The position numbers and the translations under genes were made by a program. A DNA stretch of 64,000 nucleotides from Flavobacteriales bacterium (lineage in GTDB: Bacteria > Bacteroidota > Bacteroidia > NS11-12g > UBA9320), in the NCBI GenBank assembly GCA_020635355.1, contig JACJZW010000001.1, positions 124,001-188,000 of the forward strand, in the 5' to 3' direction. A model generated the notes under the pieces. That model was not told where the DNA came from. It did no database searches and worked only from the letters and a program-made list of their open reading frames with translations. Shown piece by piece: positions 18,102-27,221 of this stretch (position 1 is the first letter of the stretch; each line of letters opens with the position of its first letter).

Positions 18102-19571
18102 CTACTGGTTCTTAGCCTTTTTTTCTTCCTCTTTTTTCTGCTTTTTCTCTTCTTTTTTAGCCTGTTTATCCGCCTTGGCATTGGGGTCTTTGCGTTGCAT
18201 AGCTAGGTTGAATCCAGTTCGAAGATTGAGGTTTTTGACATCCATTGGGGCAAAAACACCTCCTACATTGTCGGACACCGCATAAAACTGGAATGGTCCA
18301 AGGTTGATGGAAAGTCCAAGACCCAGATTTACGTAACTGTTAGATCGGGCGGTGTAGGATGCCGAAACGGCAAGCAGGTTGGTTAGTTTACTGTTCCAGC
18401 TAACCGTAAAGGCCGGATAGAGTTTTTTATTGTAGAAGTCGCCATAGAACAGCAAACCGGCATTGTGATCCTTGCTCAAGTTAAACTGACCACCAACATA
18501 CATCTCGGCAAATAAGTTCGTGGTAAATGTGGCGGATCGCTCTTCCAATTGGAATCGTTCCTCCAGGGTATCTTTTACACGCTCAAGTGCTTGATTGAAA
18601 TCGGCTTCTTCATTAAAAATGTCGTCTACGTGCACGCCTTGAAATGTATACGTGGCGCCTGGAGTTTTAGAACCATAGGAGAAAGAGGTTTGATCCCAGT
18701 TGATTTTACCCAAGTTGTTTACTGCCGCCGAGAAAGTTAACTTCTTGGTGGGGCGGAATTCAACCCCAAAATCCAGCGCTGATCCCGTATTCGGTTTGGT
18801 GAAATAGCCGTTGGAGCGTGTCTTCTCACCATCACCCGGATCAATTTGATTTAGGCTGTCCGCGATGAACACGCTGCTCGCAACGTTGATCATAATATCG
18901 GAGGTAGCGGTCAGGTCAAACGTTTGAGGATCGGTTCTAAAGGTCACGGCGTTGCGCTCAGTGTGCACAACATTGAGACCTTTTAACCAGCGGTAACGGG
19001 CACCAATGGTGAGTTTATCGCCCAGAAATGTTCGGTTGATGCCAATTCCGGCATCCATGTATTGAAGGAAATCCACCCCGAAGGCCAGATCAAACGTCCG
19101 ATTGAGGTTGTCGCCTCCATTCCCTTGCGTAATGAGATCAAAGAAATCTCCGGGATAGGTAAATCGGAACTGCTGATTCAGTGAACTGGTCAGATAGAGA
19201 TAGGTCTTCTTCTTGATTTTGAATCCCATGGATAACAAATCCATACTGTGATCTAAACCGATGTAATTTTCGGCTTGAAAAATATCCCCCACCTTATTGA
19301 TGTTCAGGGTGCTTGATCCTGGACCTTCTTCCACGGCCGACAGAATACTGTTCAGCGAAAAGGCCGAATTGCTGAAATTCAGGTATTGCGATGAGATTAC
19401 CGGCATGGCCAGGAAGTTTTTCGCATCACTTTGTCGCGCCGGGTTGGTATAAATCCGTTGCGGGATGGTTTTCATGTTATACAGCGTAAGGTTGCCTTGT
19501 CCAAAAACAAGGTTGCTGAACGCCAAAAACGGAATGAGGATCAGGATTCTAAGTGTCATCTTTCGGCTCAT
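18102..19571 (-). CDS. DUF5723 family outer-membrane protein
   Basis: 489 residues with a signal peptide (LILIPFLAFSNLVFGQ) and a pattern of long amphipathic beta strands through the whole protein, the appearance of an outer-membrane barrel. The N-terminus NLTLYNMKTIPQRIYTNPA and the repeated strand pattern fit DUF5723, which is related in style to PorP/SprF and T9SS-associated barrels. The C-terminus is a charged tail of Lys and Glu (KADKQAKKEEKKQKKEE). The start codon overlaps the stop of the lipoprotein gene (ATGA), so the two products are almost certainly partners. Function unknown. Confidence 0.78.
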   Translation of the reverse strand: MSRKMTLRILILIPFLAFSNLVFGQGNLTLYNMKTIPQRIYTNPARQSDAKNFLAMPVISSQYLNFSNSAFSLNSILSAVEEGPGSSTLNINKVGDIFQAENYIGLDHSMDLLSMGFKIKKKTYLYLTSSLNQQFRFTYPGDFFDLITQGNGGDNLNRTFDLAFGVDFLQYMDAGIGINRTFLGDKLTIGARYRWLKGLNVVHTERNAVTFRTDPQTFDLTATSDIMINVASSVFIADSLNQIDPGDGEKTRSNGYFTKPNTGSALDFGVEFRPTKKLTFSAAVNNLGKINWDQTSFSYGSKTPGATYTFQGVHVDDIFNEEADFNQALERVKDTLEERFQLEERSATFTTNLFAEMYVGGQFNLSKDHNAGLLFYGDFYNKKLYPAFTVSWNSKLTNLLAVSASYTARSNSYVNLGLGLSINLGPFQFYAVSDNVGGVFAPMDVKNLNLRTGFNLAMQRKDPNAKADKQAKKEEKKQKKEEEKKAKNQ

Positions 19572-21217
19572 AAGTCTTCGAATTTGCTGTTTAGGAATCC
19601 TTTGGCGTGAACGCCGAGTTTTACAAATATTCCGTAATCACTGAAGAACTTCACTTCGGGCTGATTTCCACCATTTTTATAGGTATTCAGTGTTCCGCGT
19701 ACACGGGCGGTTTTGGTTCCCCGGATGCGATCCAAGCGGTCTTTGGGGATCACGAAATCAATGGTCTTACTGGTTTTACCTGTGATCCTACCGTTACCGT
19801 CAATTCCCGGACTTTCCAAAATGAGTGGGCTGGCTTCAATCAGCGAATCCAGAACGGTGCCCATACTATCTATAAAGTACACCTGTAGTTTAACATCGAT
19901 TGGAAACTCATTTTCCGTATACATTCGAAGGGTGGCTGATTCCAGTTCTTCAATGTCCTCAAAGTTTAGATCCAGCGGCTCATCGGCTTCCAAAACAAAT
20001 CCATCCGCAGATCCGTACAATGGAATGTCGACATCCACTTCAAACGTGATACGACTGTTGTACGTGATAAAATTACGTTCGGTAGTACCCGGTGGGTTAA
20101 GTCTTACCCCCACGCCATAGATGAGCTTATCTGGCAGCCCATTTAACAAGGCCGGGAGATTACTGTTGTTTTTATCCAATTCAAATGAATCCGATAGGGT
20201 CATACCAATCTGGTTTTTGTTGGGTTTTGGAATCACCAACGGGTTGGGGTATCCGGTGAGTTTGGTATACCCGTCCTTTGGTCGATAGGTGCTGAATTCG
20301 GCAATTTGCGCTTCAATGGGTATGCCGTAGGAATTATGGTAAATTACACGGATCCTGGGATCGTTTAAGGTGAAGGTGCCCGTTGTTCCGCCGCTGTTGG
20401 TGGCGTTGAAAATGTTAAAATCCATCGTGTCCGAGCCATCAGGCAGGGCATCTACTTCACCAACATATCCGAATAACCACTGGTATTCATTGTATAGGAA
20501 GTCTGTGTTGAAGGTGATGGCATCGGATGTGGATGCCGGATTTCCTGGTACTTCTGTGATTTCTAACTTGAACTTGGCCAGAAGCTGACTGTATGCTTTA
20601 TCACCGCTTTGAGTTAGGTTAAAGAAGTGATCGCCTAATTGAACGGTCTTGTTTAGCGTGGTGCCACCAGACTGATAAGGGAGATTCCATTTAACACTAA
20701 AAGGAACGCCGTTGTGCGTAATGCCGGGTAAGTCCAGCGTCAAAGACACATCGTGCTGAATGGTAGAACTCAGTTGAGAAACCAAAGCACAGTACTTCAT
20801 AAGCAGGGAGTCGATTTCCATATTATCGTTTCCAAACTTGAAAATGGTTTGAAAATCAACTGAGGTTGAGCCAGTGGATTGCAGCTCGGCAATTTGAAAA
20901 GCGTTTAGATTGATGGTCCCATCAAATTTCTGAGGCGGAATAGCCGCAAAATCCTTTGCTTCCATGCTCACGAGTTCCCCTCGGTATATCACGTGAATGA
21001 GGTTATCGCCATCGATCACAATGTAATTGTTTGGCGTTTGATCCAACAAACCACCCAAGGTGATACGGGTACTCATTAATGGTGCAGCGAATGCGGGATT
21101 CCACTTCACTCCGTCAATCTGATCGAGTTTGTTTAATCCATCTTCTAAATCGCGCAGGCAGGATGTTAGTATGACCGGCACGAAACAAAGCAGTAGTGTA
21201 ATTTTGGTGAACTTCAT
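19568..21217 (-). CDS. Large lipoprotein paired with DUF5723 protein
   Basis: About 549 residues from the ATG at 21217 (MKFTKITLLLCFVPVILTSC), with lipobox LTSC at residues 17-20. An ATG 8 codons upstream gives a poorer signal peptide. After the Cys: LRDLEDGLNKLDQIDGVKWNPAFAAPL, then long beta-rich modules without catalytic motifs. The protein should be anchored to the outer membrane. A TACTTTG box similar to the -7 element lies just upstream. The overlap with DUF5723 suggests a lipoprotein-barrel complex. I recognise no family name; the pair is worth attention as an uncharacterised envelope unit. Confidence 0.7.
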   Translation of the reverse strand: MKFTKITLLLCFVPVILTSCLRDLEDGLNKLDQIDGVKWNPAFAAPLMSTRITLGGLLDQTPNNYIVIDGDNLIHVIYRGELVSMEAKDFAAIPPQKFDGTINLNAFQIAELQSTGSTSVDFQTIFKFGNDNMEIDSLLMKYCALVSQLSSTIQHDVSLTLDLPGITHNGVPFSVKWNLPYQSGGTTLNKTVQLGDHFFNLTQSGDKAYSQLLAKFKLEITEVPGNPASTSDAITFNTDFLYNEYQWLFGYVGEVDALPDGSDTMDFNIFNATNSGGTTGTFTLNDPRIRVIYHNSYGIPIEAQIAEFSTYRPKDGYTKLTGYPNPLVIPKPNKNQIGMTLSDSFELDKNNSNLPALLNGLPDKLIYGVGVRLNPPGTTERNFITYNSRITFEVDVDIPLYGSADGFVLEADEPLDLNFEDIEELESATLRMYTENEFPIDVKLQVYFIDSMGTVLDSLIEASPLILESPGIDGNGRITGKTSKTIDFVIPKDRLDRIRGTKTARVRGTLNTYKNGGNQPEVKFFSDYGIFVKLGVHAKGFLNSKFEDL

Positions 21218-21294
21218 TTCTCCAATTTTTGCTAGGCGCAAAGTACAAAAAGTGAGGTCGATTTTTACGTAAAATAATATAAACTTATCCCGTA

Positions 21295-21723
21295 ATGATT
21301 AAGAAATCAGGGTATTCCGGGAAGCCACTGGAGCTTAAGCTAGGACTAGACAAGTATCCATCTGCTTTGGTGTTATATGCCCCTGAATACTACCTTAATT
21401 GGTTAACGGAGTTACCCGTAATATGGACAACCCGCGTGGAGGGATCACACGCTTTAATTCAATTGTTTGCAACAGATACGAGCACCTTCGAACGCAACTT
21501 GTTGCTGTTACTCGAAGTGCTCAAACCAGACGGAATGATTTGGGTTTGCTGGCCAAAGAAGTCGTCCGGTGTTGTATCCGATCTGTCGGAGGATGTTATC
21601 CGAAATTTCGCACTGAAACATACCCCTTTGGTTGATGTGAAGGTTTGCGCAGTTGATGAAACCTGGTCCGGATTGAAGTTAGTGGTGCGAAAGGAGCTCA
21701 GATCAAACGTTAACCGCCCATGA
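21295..21723 (+). CDS. DUF3052 domain protein
   Basis: 142 residues. The sequence matches the DUF3052 layout: GYSGKPLELKLGLDK at the start, then LKPDGMIWVCWPKKSSG and a final DVKVCAVDETWSGLKLVVRKE. The family is widespread, small and cytoplasmic, with no known function. It stands alone on the plus strand, followed by 267 bp without genes. Confidence 0.85.
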   Translation: MIKKSGYSGKPLELKLGLDKYPSALVLYAPEYYLNWLTELPVIWTTRVEGSHALIQLFATDTSTFERNLLLLLEVLKPDGMIWVCWPKKSSGVVSDLSEDVIRNFALKHTPLVDVKVCAVDETWSGLKLVVRKELRSNVNRP

Positions 21724-21990
21724 ATTAAGTACTGGCATCGGACCTGCCAAAAGTGAACCAATCCCCAGATACAGAACGTGCTTTTTTTCTGATCGATCGT
21801 GCATTAATCACGAAAAATGCCGAGGGAAACAATTACCCCTACCCCGAGGAAAGATAATCGTCTGCAACCACAAAAACGACGTTCATCAACATCTTAAGCG
21901 CTTATCCTCACAAACGCTGTAAAATGGGCTCCCAACGGAAACGAATGACTTAAAAACGTTCAACAAAAGGATGATTCAATCTTAGCTTTC

Positions 21991-22701
21991 CTACGTCTGA
22001 TGGCGTGAACTACTAACGACGTTCAATTTTTTCTTCGATTTTCGGAATAGTGACGTGCGAATCAACCACTCGGCTACCAACAGATTGGGAACAAATCCCA
22101 GCCAGGTGACAACTTGATATAACAGCAATGGATCCGGTGCCAGGGTGTTCGCCAACACATATTTCCAGAGACGTAAGGTGATGGCTGATAACGTCAACGC
22201 ATAACTGCGTATCATCCAATTTTGATGCTGTTTGATTTCCTTGTAAACAATGGATTTCCACGCCATCCAGGTAAACCAAAACCACAGTATGGCCAACAAG
22301 GTAAATCCAATTTGACTGGGCAATCGGCCGTTGGCATACCAAGCCAGGATCAACCCGGTTGGAGCGCCAATTCCCAGAACGGCTACCAGATAGGTCTTGC
22401 CCAATCTTTGGTGCCACTTGGTACGCTTTCGTCTGAACGAATCGCTGAACTGCGTAAATCCTGCCGGCAAGCTCAATACGGCACCCAGAGCATGAATGAA
22501 AAAAGCCACTTTCCATGGAGTGATGTGAAGATAATGCTGTTTAATTCTAAGGAAGCCAATGTTGGTTTGAAAGCTCCAATACGGTAGAATAATGCGGAGC
22601 ATGAGGCCACAAAACAACAACAAAACGGCATACCCCAGCCATTTCCAAACCAACCGGTAATTGGTCCTTTTCACTAACTTCGAAAGTATGAAAAAGTCCA
22701 T
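21991..22701 (-). CDS. DUF2306-type membrane protein
   Basis: About 236 residues with six or seven hydrophobic segments, preceded by a basic N-terminus (KRTNYRLVWKW). The loop HALGAVLSLPAGFTQF and KWHQRLGKTYLVAV match the DUF2306 family, and KQHQNWMIRSYAL is its second conserved His loop. These His residues might coordinate haem or metal, but the role is unknown. The start is uncertain: the ATG at 22701 overlaps the divergent YARHG gene by 14 bp, while a GTG at 22674 would avoid it. The frame is open further upstream but that extension lies within the opposite gene. Confidence 0.75.
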   Translation of the reverse strand: MDFFILSKLVKRTNYRLVWKWLGYAVLLLFCGLMLRIILPYWSFQTNIGFLRIKQHYLHITPWKVAFFIHALGAVLSLPAGFTQFSDSFRRKRTKWHQRLGKTYLVAVLGIGAPTGLILAWYANGRLPSQIGFTLLAILWFWFTWMAWKSIVYKEIKQHQNWMIRSYALTLSAITLRLWKYVLANTLAPDPLLLYQVVTWLGFVPNLLVAEWLIRTSLFRKSKKKLNVVSSSRHQT

Positions 22702-23659
22702 CCTAACCACCACGGTTCTTTCGTGTATCCTTGCTTTATCGGCCTGTAAGCAGGGTAAGGTTGCCACAGAGCAACACGTGAAGTTGCGAGACCACGATCC
22801 ATTCAAGGGAGAGGTGCAGTCCATTCAAAAGAAACAGGTCAAAAATCTCAATGAGTCCATCGGTTTGTGGTTTGGTCGGTTTGAAATGGAATCCGAACAT
22901 CTTGAGGCTCAGGACTTACTTCATCAAATCCAGGAGGATTTGTGGGCCACAGACTCGTTTTACGATGATTACGAGGTGTCTGAGAAGTCATTGGAGTTAT
23001 TTCCGGACAAGTATAAAAAATGGTTGTACAAGGATCCGCTCTTCGGGGATTATAGAATGAGAAAGCCCAATGCCATCAGCATACAGATTGATTATATCAA
23101 AGGTGATTCTGTATATGGCAAGAGTGTTTGTGCCGGAAATGAACGACCTGTCCGGGGGATTGCGAAAGCAGACACTGGCAACTTGATACGAATCATCCTG
23201 AATGAACCCGGTGATCATCCGTACGATGGTTCGTTTTCTCTGCTCTTAAACATGGACAGCACGGATCTCTCAGGAAGCTGGACGCCCTATAACACCCAGA
23301 TGGAATCCAAACGGGTACAGCTCAAAGGCATTGAATTTAACTATGCACCGGAGGGTGAGGAGTGGGATTTTGATCGATATGTTTTCGACAAGAATATATC
23401 CACGGTTGCTTTAACCGAGGCAGATGTGGAAGAACAATCCCGCCAACGGTTGCGTTTGGTTCGGAATCTGATTTACGCCCGTCATGGCTATTCATTCCGT
23501 AAAAAGGATGTACGCAATTTCTTTGAAGGGTATGATTGGTACGTTCCTCTATCAACCGATGTGCGAAATGAACTTACGGAAATTGAAAAGCAAAACATCG
23601 CTTTGATGAAACGATACGAAGATTATGCGGAAGACTACTACGACAATTTTGGTCGTTAA
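22688..23659 (+). CDS. YARHG-domain lipoprotein
   Basis: 323 residues from the ATG at 22688 (MKKSILTTTVLSCILALSAC), with the lipobox LSAC at 17-20. The last ~80 residues are a YARHG domain: RNLIYARHGYSFRKKDVRNFF, here cited by its core YARHGYSF, followed by YDWYVP and LTEIEKQNIALM. This extracellular domain of unknown ligand is common in Firmicutes and Bacteroidota envelope proteins. The middle part (residues ~90-230) resembles no family I know. A near -7 box, TAACTTCG at 22675-22682, ends 5 nt before the ATG. Confidence 0.85.
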   Translation: MKKSILTTTVLSCILALSACKQGKVATEQHVKLRDHDPFKGEVQSIQKKQVKNLNESIGLWFGRFEMESEHLEAQDLLHQIQEDLWATDSFYDDYEVSEKSLELFPDKYKKWLYKDPLFGDYRMRKPNAISIQIDYIKGDSVYGKSVCAGNERPVRGIAKADTGNLIRIILNEPGDHPYDGSFSLLLNMDSTDLSGSWTPYNTQMESKRVQLKGIEFNYAPEGEEWDFDRYVFDKNISTVALTEADVEEQSRQRLRLVRNLIYARHGYSFRKKDVRNFFEGYDWYVPLSTDVRNELTEIEKQNIALMKRYEDYAEDYYDNFGR

Positions 23660-24249
23660 CAGTCCCGGTATTTGTCGTTCAAGCCCTTGCCGGCGAGAAT
23701 CATGGGAGTGATTTTTTCAACCCGACTCAATCGGGTCTTTTCCTGTTTAGCGCTGCTCACATAATCGGCATATTCCCGTTGTCGGCCTAGAGTTAAGTTC
23801 GAGAAGGCATGCTGAAGTTGTGGCTGATTTAAGGCGTCGTTCAATTCAGCCGGAATGTTGAGCTTTTTCTTGGCCGTTGTGGGCTTAACCTCTTTTCCAT
23901 CTTTTTGATTTTGAATGGCCTCATCCACATATTTTCGGACAATCACCGGATCAATCTCACCATACGATTCAAATCTCAGCTGGCGAAGCGACTTGGTTCC
24001 TTCCTGTGCATTGACTAAAACCTTGTTAGGGTCCGTCAGAAAAACACCGTTGAAGAACCATACGCCACAATGATTTTTAAATGCCCCAAGTCCAATCACA
24101 TTTTTGCCATTCACAGTATAAACGGGGGCTCCCCATTTGATGGTTTCTTCCATCTCGGTGTCGCGCATGATTGACCGGAGCAACAGGAGTTCCTCCTGCC
24201 ATTTTGAGTGTTTGGAGATGTAATGGTCGGTTGATTGGCTGGTGTCCAT
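23656..24249 (-). CDS. YdeI/OmpD-associated family protein (DUF1801 plus OmdA)
   Basis: 197 residues. The N-terminal ~120 residues are a DUF1801 domain: EMEETIKWGAPVYTVNGKNVIGLGAFKNH and CGVWFFNGVFL (quoted in parts), and the C-terminal part is OmdA-like: IPAELNDALNQPQLQHAFSNLTLGRQREYADYV with the closing EKITPMILAG. Members are small soluble proteins with no settled biochemical role. Part of a minus-strand run of small genes from 25.7 to 23.7 kb. It overlaps the end of the YARHG gene by 4 bp. Confidence 0.85.
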   Translation of the reverse strand: MDTSQSTDHYISKHSKWQEELLLLRSIMRDTEMEETIKWGAPVYTVNGKNVIGLGAFKNHCGVWFFNGVFLTDPNKVLVNAQEGTKSLRQLRFESYGEIDPVIVRKYVDEAIQNQKDGKEVKPTTAKKKLNIPAELNDALNQPQLQHAFSNLTLGRQREYADYVSSAKQEKTRLSRVEKITPMILAGKGLNDKYRDC

Positions 24250-24253
24250 GAGA

Positions 24254-24661
24254 TTATTTTTTCAGTCTTTTTTGATCGTCAACAGCTGTTGCTTCAAAAA
24301 TATAATCCTTCAGCAAATCATAAAATTCATGGAATTCGGCCATCGATTTAATGTCTTTCCAATATACCTGTTTCCGATCGCCTTCGTCCAGAAATCCGGT
24401 TCGGTTATCCAACAAGCAGCCCCACATAAATCCAAGTCTTACGCCCTCATACGTGGGCTGATTTCCCCAAATAACAGACGCGGGCCAAATGAAACAGATA
24501 CCGCGATGGCCAAAGTAATACGGCACATTGAAGCTCAACTTTTCCCGGACATTGGGGATGCATTCTGTCACGAGTTGGCGCAACGCCTGCGCTATCGTTC
24601 GCTCATTTTCCGGAATCCAATCAAGACAGGATTGAACGGAAGTGAATTTAGGTGGCTTCAT
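24254..24661 (-). CDS. DUF1801 domain protein
   Basis: About 135 residues from the ATG at 24661 (MKPPKFTSVQSCLDWIPE). The motif REKLSFNVPYYFGHRGICFIWPASV and the later VRLGFMWGCLLDNR match the DUF1801 (YdhG-like) fold. The chosen start overlaps the upstream DinB gene by 14 nt, and the YdeI-type gene begins 4 nt after its stop, so two DUF1801-containing proteins are encoded in tandem in one operon. Cytoplasmic, function unknown. Confidence 0.8.
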   Translation of the reverse strand: MKPPKFTSVQSCLDWIPENERTIAQALRQLVTECIPNVREKLSFNVPYYFGHRGICFIWPASVIWGNQPTYEGVRLGFMWGCLLDNRTGFLDEGDRKQVYWKDIKSMAEFHEFYDLLKDYIFEATAVDDQKRLKK

Positions 24662-25208
24662 ACTTTTTGAGACGACGCATGATCTCACCTATTTGAACCA
24701 TGTGACGCTCCTCATGCGTAATGATGATTTCCAGGGCTGTTTCCAACGGATAGGCTATTCGGGCATTGGCGGGTGAGGGAATAACCGCTCGTTTACTTTT
24801 TTCGTTCGCCAACAGGTGAATCCAATTTTTAAGCAATTCCTGCTCGGCGTAGAATGTTACAAAAACCGATGGCGGATGATCGGACGACGCAGGTTCCCAG
24901 ATGGTCATGGTTTTGGATTTGCGCTTGCGGTCAGGCTGAACGGATTTGAGGATCAGTTGCCCAAACCAACGGTTAAGCCAACCAATTCGATTAATTCGTT
25001 TAAGGGATTGATTCTTTTCATGTATGGCTTTAAAACCGGGGTAGTAGCTGGTATTGATTCTAACCAGATGGTCAACTACATCGCCCACACTCCAGGTCTG
25101 AGCGTCAGGTTTTGTATTGAGCATGGTGGACGACAAGCGCTCTGCGTCCTTCATTTGTTTGGTCACCGCATCCAACCTGGCCAACCAGTTTGATTTCTTA
25201 CCCTCCAT
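24648..25208 (-). CDS. DinB-family protein (DinB_2 type)
   Basis: 186 residues from the ATG at 25208 (MEGKKSNWLARLDAV), which lies 1 nt after the stop of the haem-binding gene. Motifs: TWSVGDVVDHLVRINTSYY with the first ligand His, and IITHEERHMVQIGEIMRRL with the HxxxH closing ligands. The fold is a four-helix metal-binding bundle found in thiol-dependent transferases. Members of this type are numerous in Bacteroidota; the substrate is unknown. See the other DinB gene at 3.4 kb. Confidence 0.82.
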   Translation of the reverse strand: MEGKKSNWLARLDAVTKQMKDAERLSSTMLNTKPDAQTWSVGDVVDHLVRINTSYYPGFKAIHEKNQSLKRINRIGWLNRWFGQLILKSVQPDRKRKSKTMTIWEPASSDHPPSVFVTFYAEQELLKNWIHLLANEKSKRAVIPSPANARIAYPLETALEIIITHEERHMVQIGEIMRRLKKYEAT

Positions 25209-25209
25209 A

Positions 25210-25683
25210 TCAGTCGTGATCCTCTGTCTCACGGGCATGCGTGCTCATGTGTCTTTTAAACCATCGGATGAGCCGTGCTTTATCCTCTTCATTTAACCGG
25301 GCTTCTCCATGAGCGATGGTATAGGAGGTAAGCGGCATTTCACCCTCCTGAACCATCTCAATACATTCTTCCAGTTTATGATTGGCTTTGCGATCGGGGT
25401 ATTCAGACCAATCGGAAAAGTTGAGGTGTTTTCGGCCGTCTTCAATATGCTCCTGCAACCACCAGGAAACCGGTGCAATGTTGGAATACCAAGGGTAGTT
25501 GGTATGATTGGAATGACAATCATAGCACGCCACTTTTAGCAGGTGGCCAATGGTGTCGGAATCAGGATAAAATGCCAGGATATCACGGGATCCGGGTTTG
25601 TCTTCCGGATTGGTTTTATCTATTCGGATAAATTGAATGACTACAAAAACAAGGGCTAGTCCGATGAGAATTTTTCGTTTCAT
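25210..25683 (-). CDS. Haem-binding domain protein (CxxCH, membrane-anchored)
   Basis: 157 residues from the ATG at 25683 (MKRKILIGLALVFVVIQFI), one N-terminal hydrophobic anchor. The single haem c-type motif is CYDCHSNHTNYPWY, followed by NIAPVSWWLQEHI, the pattern of the Haem_bd domain often found near peroxidase or cytochrome genes. The mature domain is periplasmic. A longer frame exists upstream but the promoter box at 25702-25709 lies inside it. It heads a tight four-gene run with DinB, DUF1801 and YdeI-type genes. Confidence 0.85.
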   Translation of the reverse strand: MKRKILIGLALVFVVIQFIRIDKTNPEDKPGSRDILAFYPDSDTIGHLLKVACYDCHSNHTNYPWYSNIAPVSWWLQEHIEDGRKHLNFSDWSEYPDRKANHKLEECIEMVQEGEMPLTSYTIAHGEARLNEEDKARLIRWFKRHMSTHARETEDHD

Positions 25684-25701
25684 TTGTTGCGGTGTTCCGT
25701 T

Positions 25702-25709
25702 CAAAGATA
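25702..25709 (-). promoter_or_regulatory. -7 element (TATCTTTG) for haem-binding gene operon
   Basis: Exact TAnnTTTG on the minus strand, ending 18 nt before the ATG at 25683. It should drive the four-gene run down to 23.7 kb. Confidence 0.45.
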
Positions 25710-25746
25710 GTGCACCGAAAACGGATTTTGGAAAGGACGAAAGGAC

Positions 25747-26244
25747 ATGAAAAAACTGCTGGTAGTTCGACATTGTAAGTCGGACTGGGATAATCCTGGA
25801 TTACCGGATCACGACAGACCACTGAATCAGCGTGGTTTGAACGACTTGCCTAAAATTGCTTCACGACTAACTGAATTACAGCCCACTGTTGAAAAGGTAT
25901 TTCATAGCACGGCTAAACGGGCTGCAGATACCGCACGATACATCCACCAAAACTGGAATCCCGGAATTCCTATTAGCGATAAGAGTGTGCTCTATACCTT
26001 CAGTGCCCATGAATTGAGGTATTTTATATCGACGTTGCCGGATGAGTTATCAGCCGTAATGATTGTTTCGCACAATCCGGGCTTAACGGATTTGATCAAT
26101 GACCTTACACGGATTCGATTGGACAACCTTCCAACCGGAGGATTCTGTATGATGGAATTTGATGTGGATTCGTGGAGTAAGATTCGGGATCGATCTGCTG
26201 AGGTCGATTTTCTCGAATACCCCAAAATGATCCATAACTCCTAA
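25747..26244 (+). CDS. SixA-like histidine phosphatase
   Basis: 165 residues. The catalytic motif VVRHCKSDWD holds the RHG-type His near residue 9 (here RHC instead of RHG), with RPLNQRG, VFHSTAKRAADTA and IVSHNPGLTDLI carrying the remaining Arg and His. This is the SixA branch of the histidine phosphatase superfamily; SixA removes phosphate from phosphohistidine in phosphorelay or phosphotransferase proteins. Cytoplasmic. It is transcribed divergently from the haem-binding gene. Confidence 0.87.
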   Translation: MKKLLVVRHCKSDWDNPGLPDHDRPLNQRGLNDLPKIASRLTELQPTVEKVFHSTAKRAADTARYIHQNWNPGIPISDKSVLYTFSAHELRYFISTLPDELSAVMIVSHNPGLTDLINDLTRIRLDNLPTGGFCMMEFDVDSWSKIRDRSAEVDFLEYPKMIHNS

Positions 26245-26251
26245 GGATAAA

Positions 26252-27112
26252 TTACCGAACGCTGAAGATGGTTTTACGGCCGTTGATTTCGGCTTCCGCC
26301 TGAGCGTCACAGGCTTGATTATCGTAGGGATCGTAGTCAATGGAAATAGCGGGTTCAGATGCCGTTCCCGTAATGGTGAGTTTTCCGGCAACGAAGGTTC
26401 GTGCGCACCCTGCTTCCATTTTTTTAACCAAGGGTTCATCAATGGTTACCGTATAGGCTTCATTGAATCGGTTGGTGCCGGTTGCGGATCCGGTAAGTTT
26501 GTACTTATCGCCCCAAATTCCCGGGCCATTATCTTCCATTAGCTTAACAATCCGGGTACTGTTCCAGGTCAAGGTATATTCCGGGGTTAAAATTCGGGCA
26601 TCCTTTATGTCGATTCCAAGGGAAAGTAAACCAGCCCGATGTACGGTAGTGGTGCCGGTAAGTTGATTCATCTCCGAACCATTTCCGGTAAAGAACTGAT
26701 CGTCCTCGGATATGATCATTTCCACCTTCATCTTGGGATCGTCAAACTTGGTATTGGCGCGAATATTGAGTTTGCCGGACCGATATCGACCATCCTGACA
26801 CAATACGCCTTTGGGAACTTCAACTCCCAACGGACCAAAATCAACCGAAAATTCAATGCCGTCACCATCGTCAAAGGTGGTGTCGGTATAGGTGATAATG
26901 GCTGATGATGGAAGAATGGTGGTTTCCGCCTTGAGTAACTTGCCGTTGGTGGAGATCACATCGTACAGCACATCGTAGGCCGAAAAGTATTGAGTCTCTG
27001 CATCACTGTTGTCACGTGCTGAATGGATACTGGTCTGAACCTCGTCGGGTTCAACGCAGTTACTCATTGTTAGCAGGAACAAACAAAAGAAACCAAGCAG
27101 GACTTTATTCAT
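26252..27112 (-). CDS. Lipoprotein of unknown function
   Basis: 286 residues from the ATG at 27112 (MNKVLLGFFCLFLLTMSNC), lipobox MSNC with Cys at residue 19. The mature part is beta-rich, rich in Thr, Asp and Gly (GTTTVHRAGLLSLGIDIKDA), with one Cys pair near the end (AGCARTFVAGK and DNQACDAQ). No known motif. A -7 box at 27137-27144 lies upstream. It is monocistronic and ends 7 nt after the convergent SixA-like gene. It should be anchored to the outer membrane. Confidence 0.7.
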   Translation of the reverse strand: MNKVLLGFFCLFLLTMSNCVEPDEVQTSIHSARDNSDAETQYFSAYDVLYDVISTNGKLLKAETTILPSSAIITYTDTTFDDGDGIEFSVDFGPLGVEVPKGVLCQDGRYRSGKLNIRANTKFDDPKMKVEMIISEDDQFFTGNGSEMNQLTGTTTVHRAGLLSLGIDIKDARILTPEYTLTWNSTRIVKLMEDNGPGIWGDKYKLTGSATGTNRFNEAYTVTIDEPLVKKMEAGCARTFVAGKLTITGTASEPAISIDYDPYDNQACDAQAEAEINGRKTIFSVR

Positions 27113-27136
27113 CAGGTGGAGCACGTAAATTCGTTG

Positions 27137-27144
27137 CAAAGATA
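27137..27144 (-). promoter_or_regulatory. -7 element (TATCTTTG) for lipoprotein gene
   Basis: Exact TAnnTTTG on the minus strand, 24 nt before the ATG at 27112. It lies inside the longer open frame that reaches 27220, supporting the shorter start. Confidence 0.4.
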
Positions 27145-27221
27145 ACGTGTGTGAACTTCCTTGATTTTCACAGATTTGTAATATCCCAAACAGCTGATTT
27201 TCACGGTTTCCGGATGTCATT

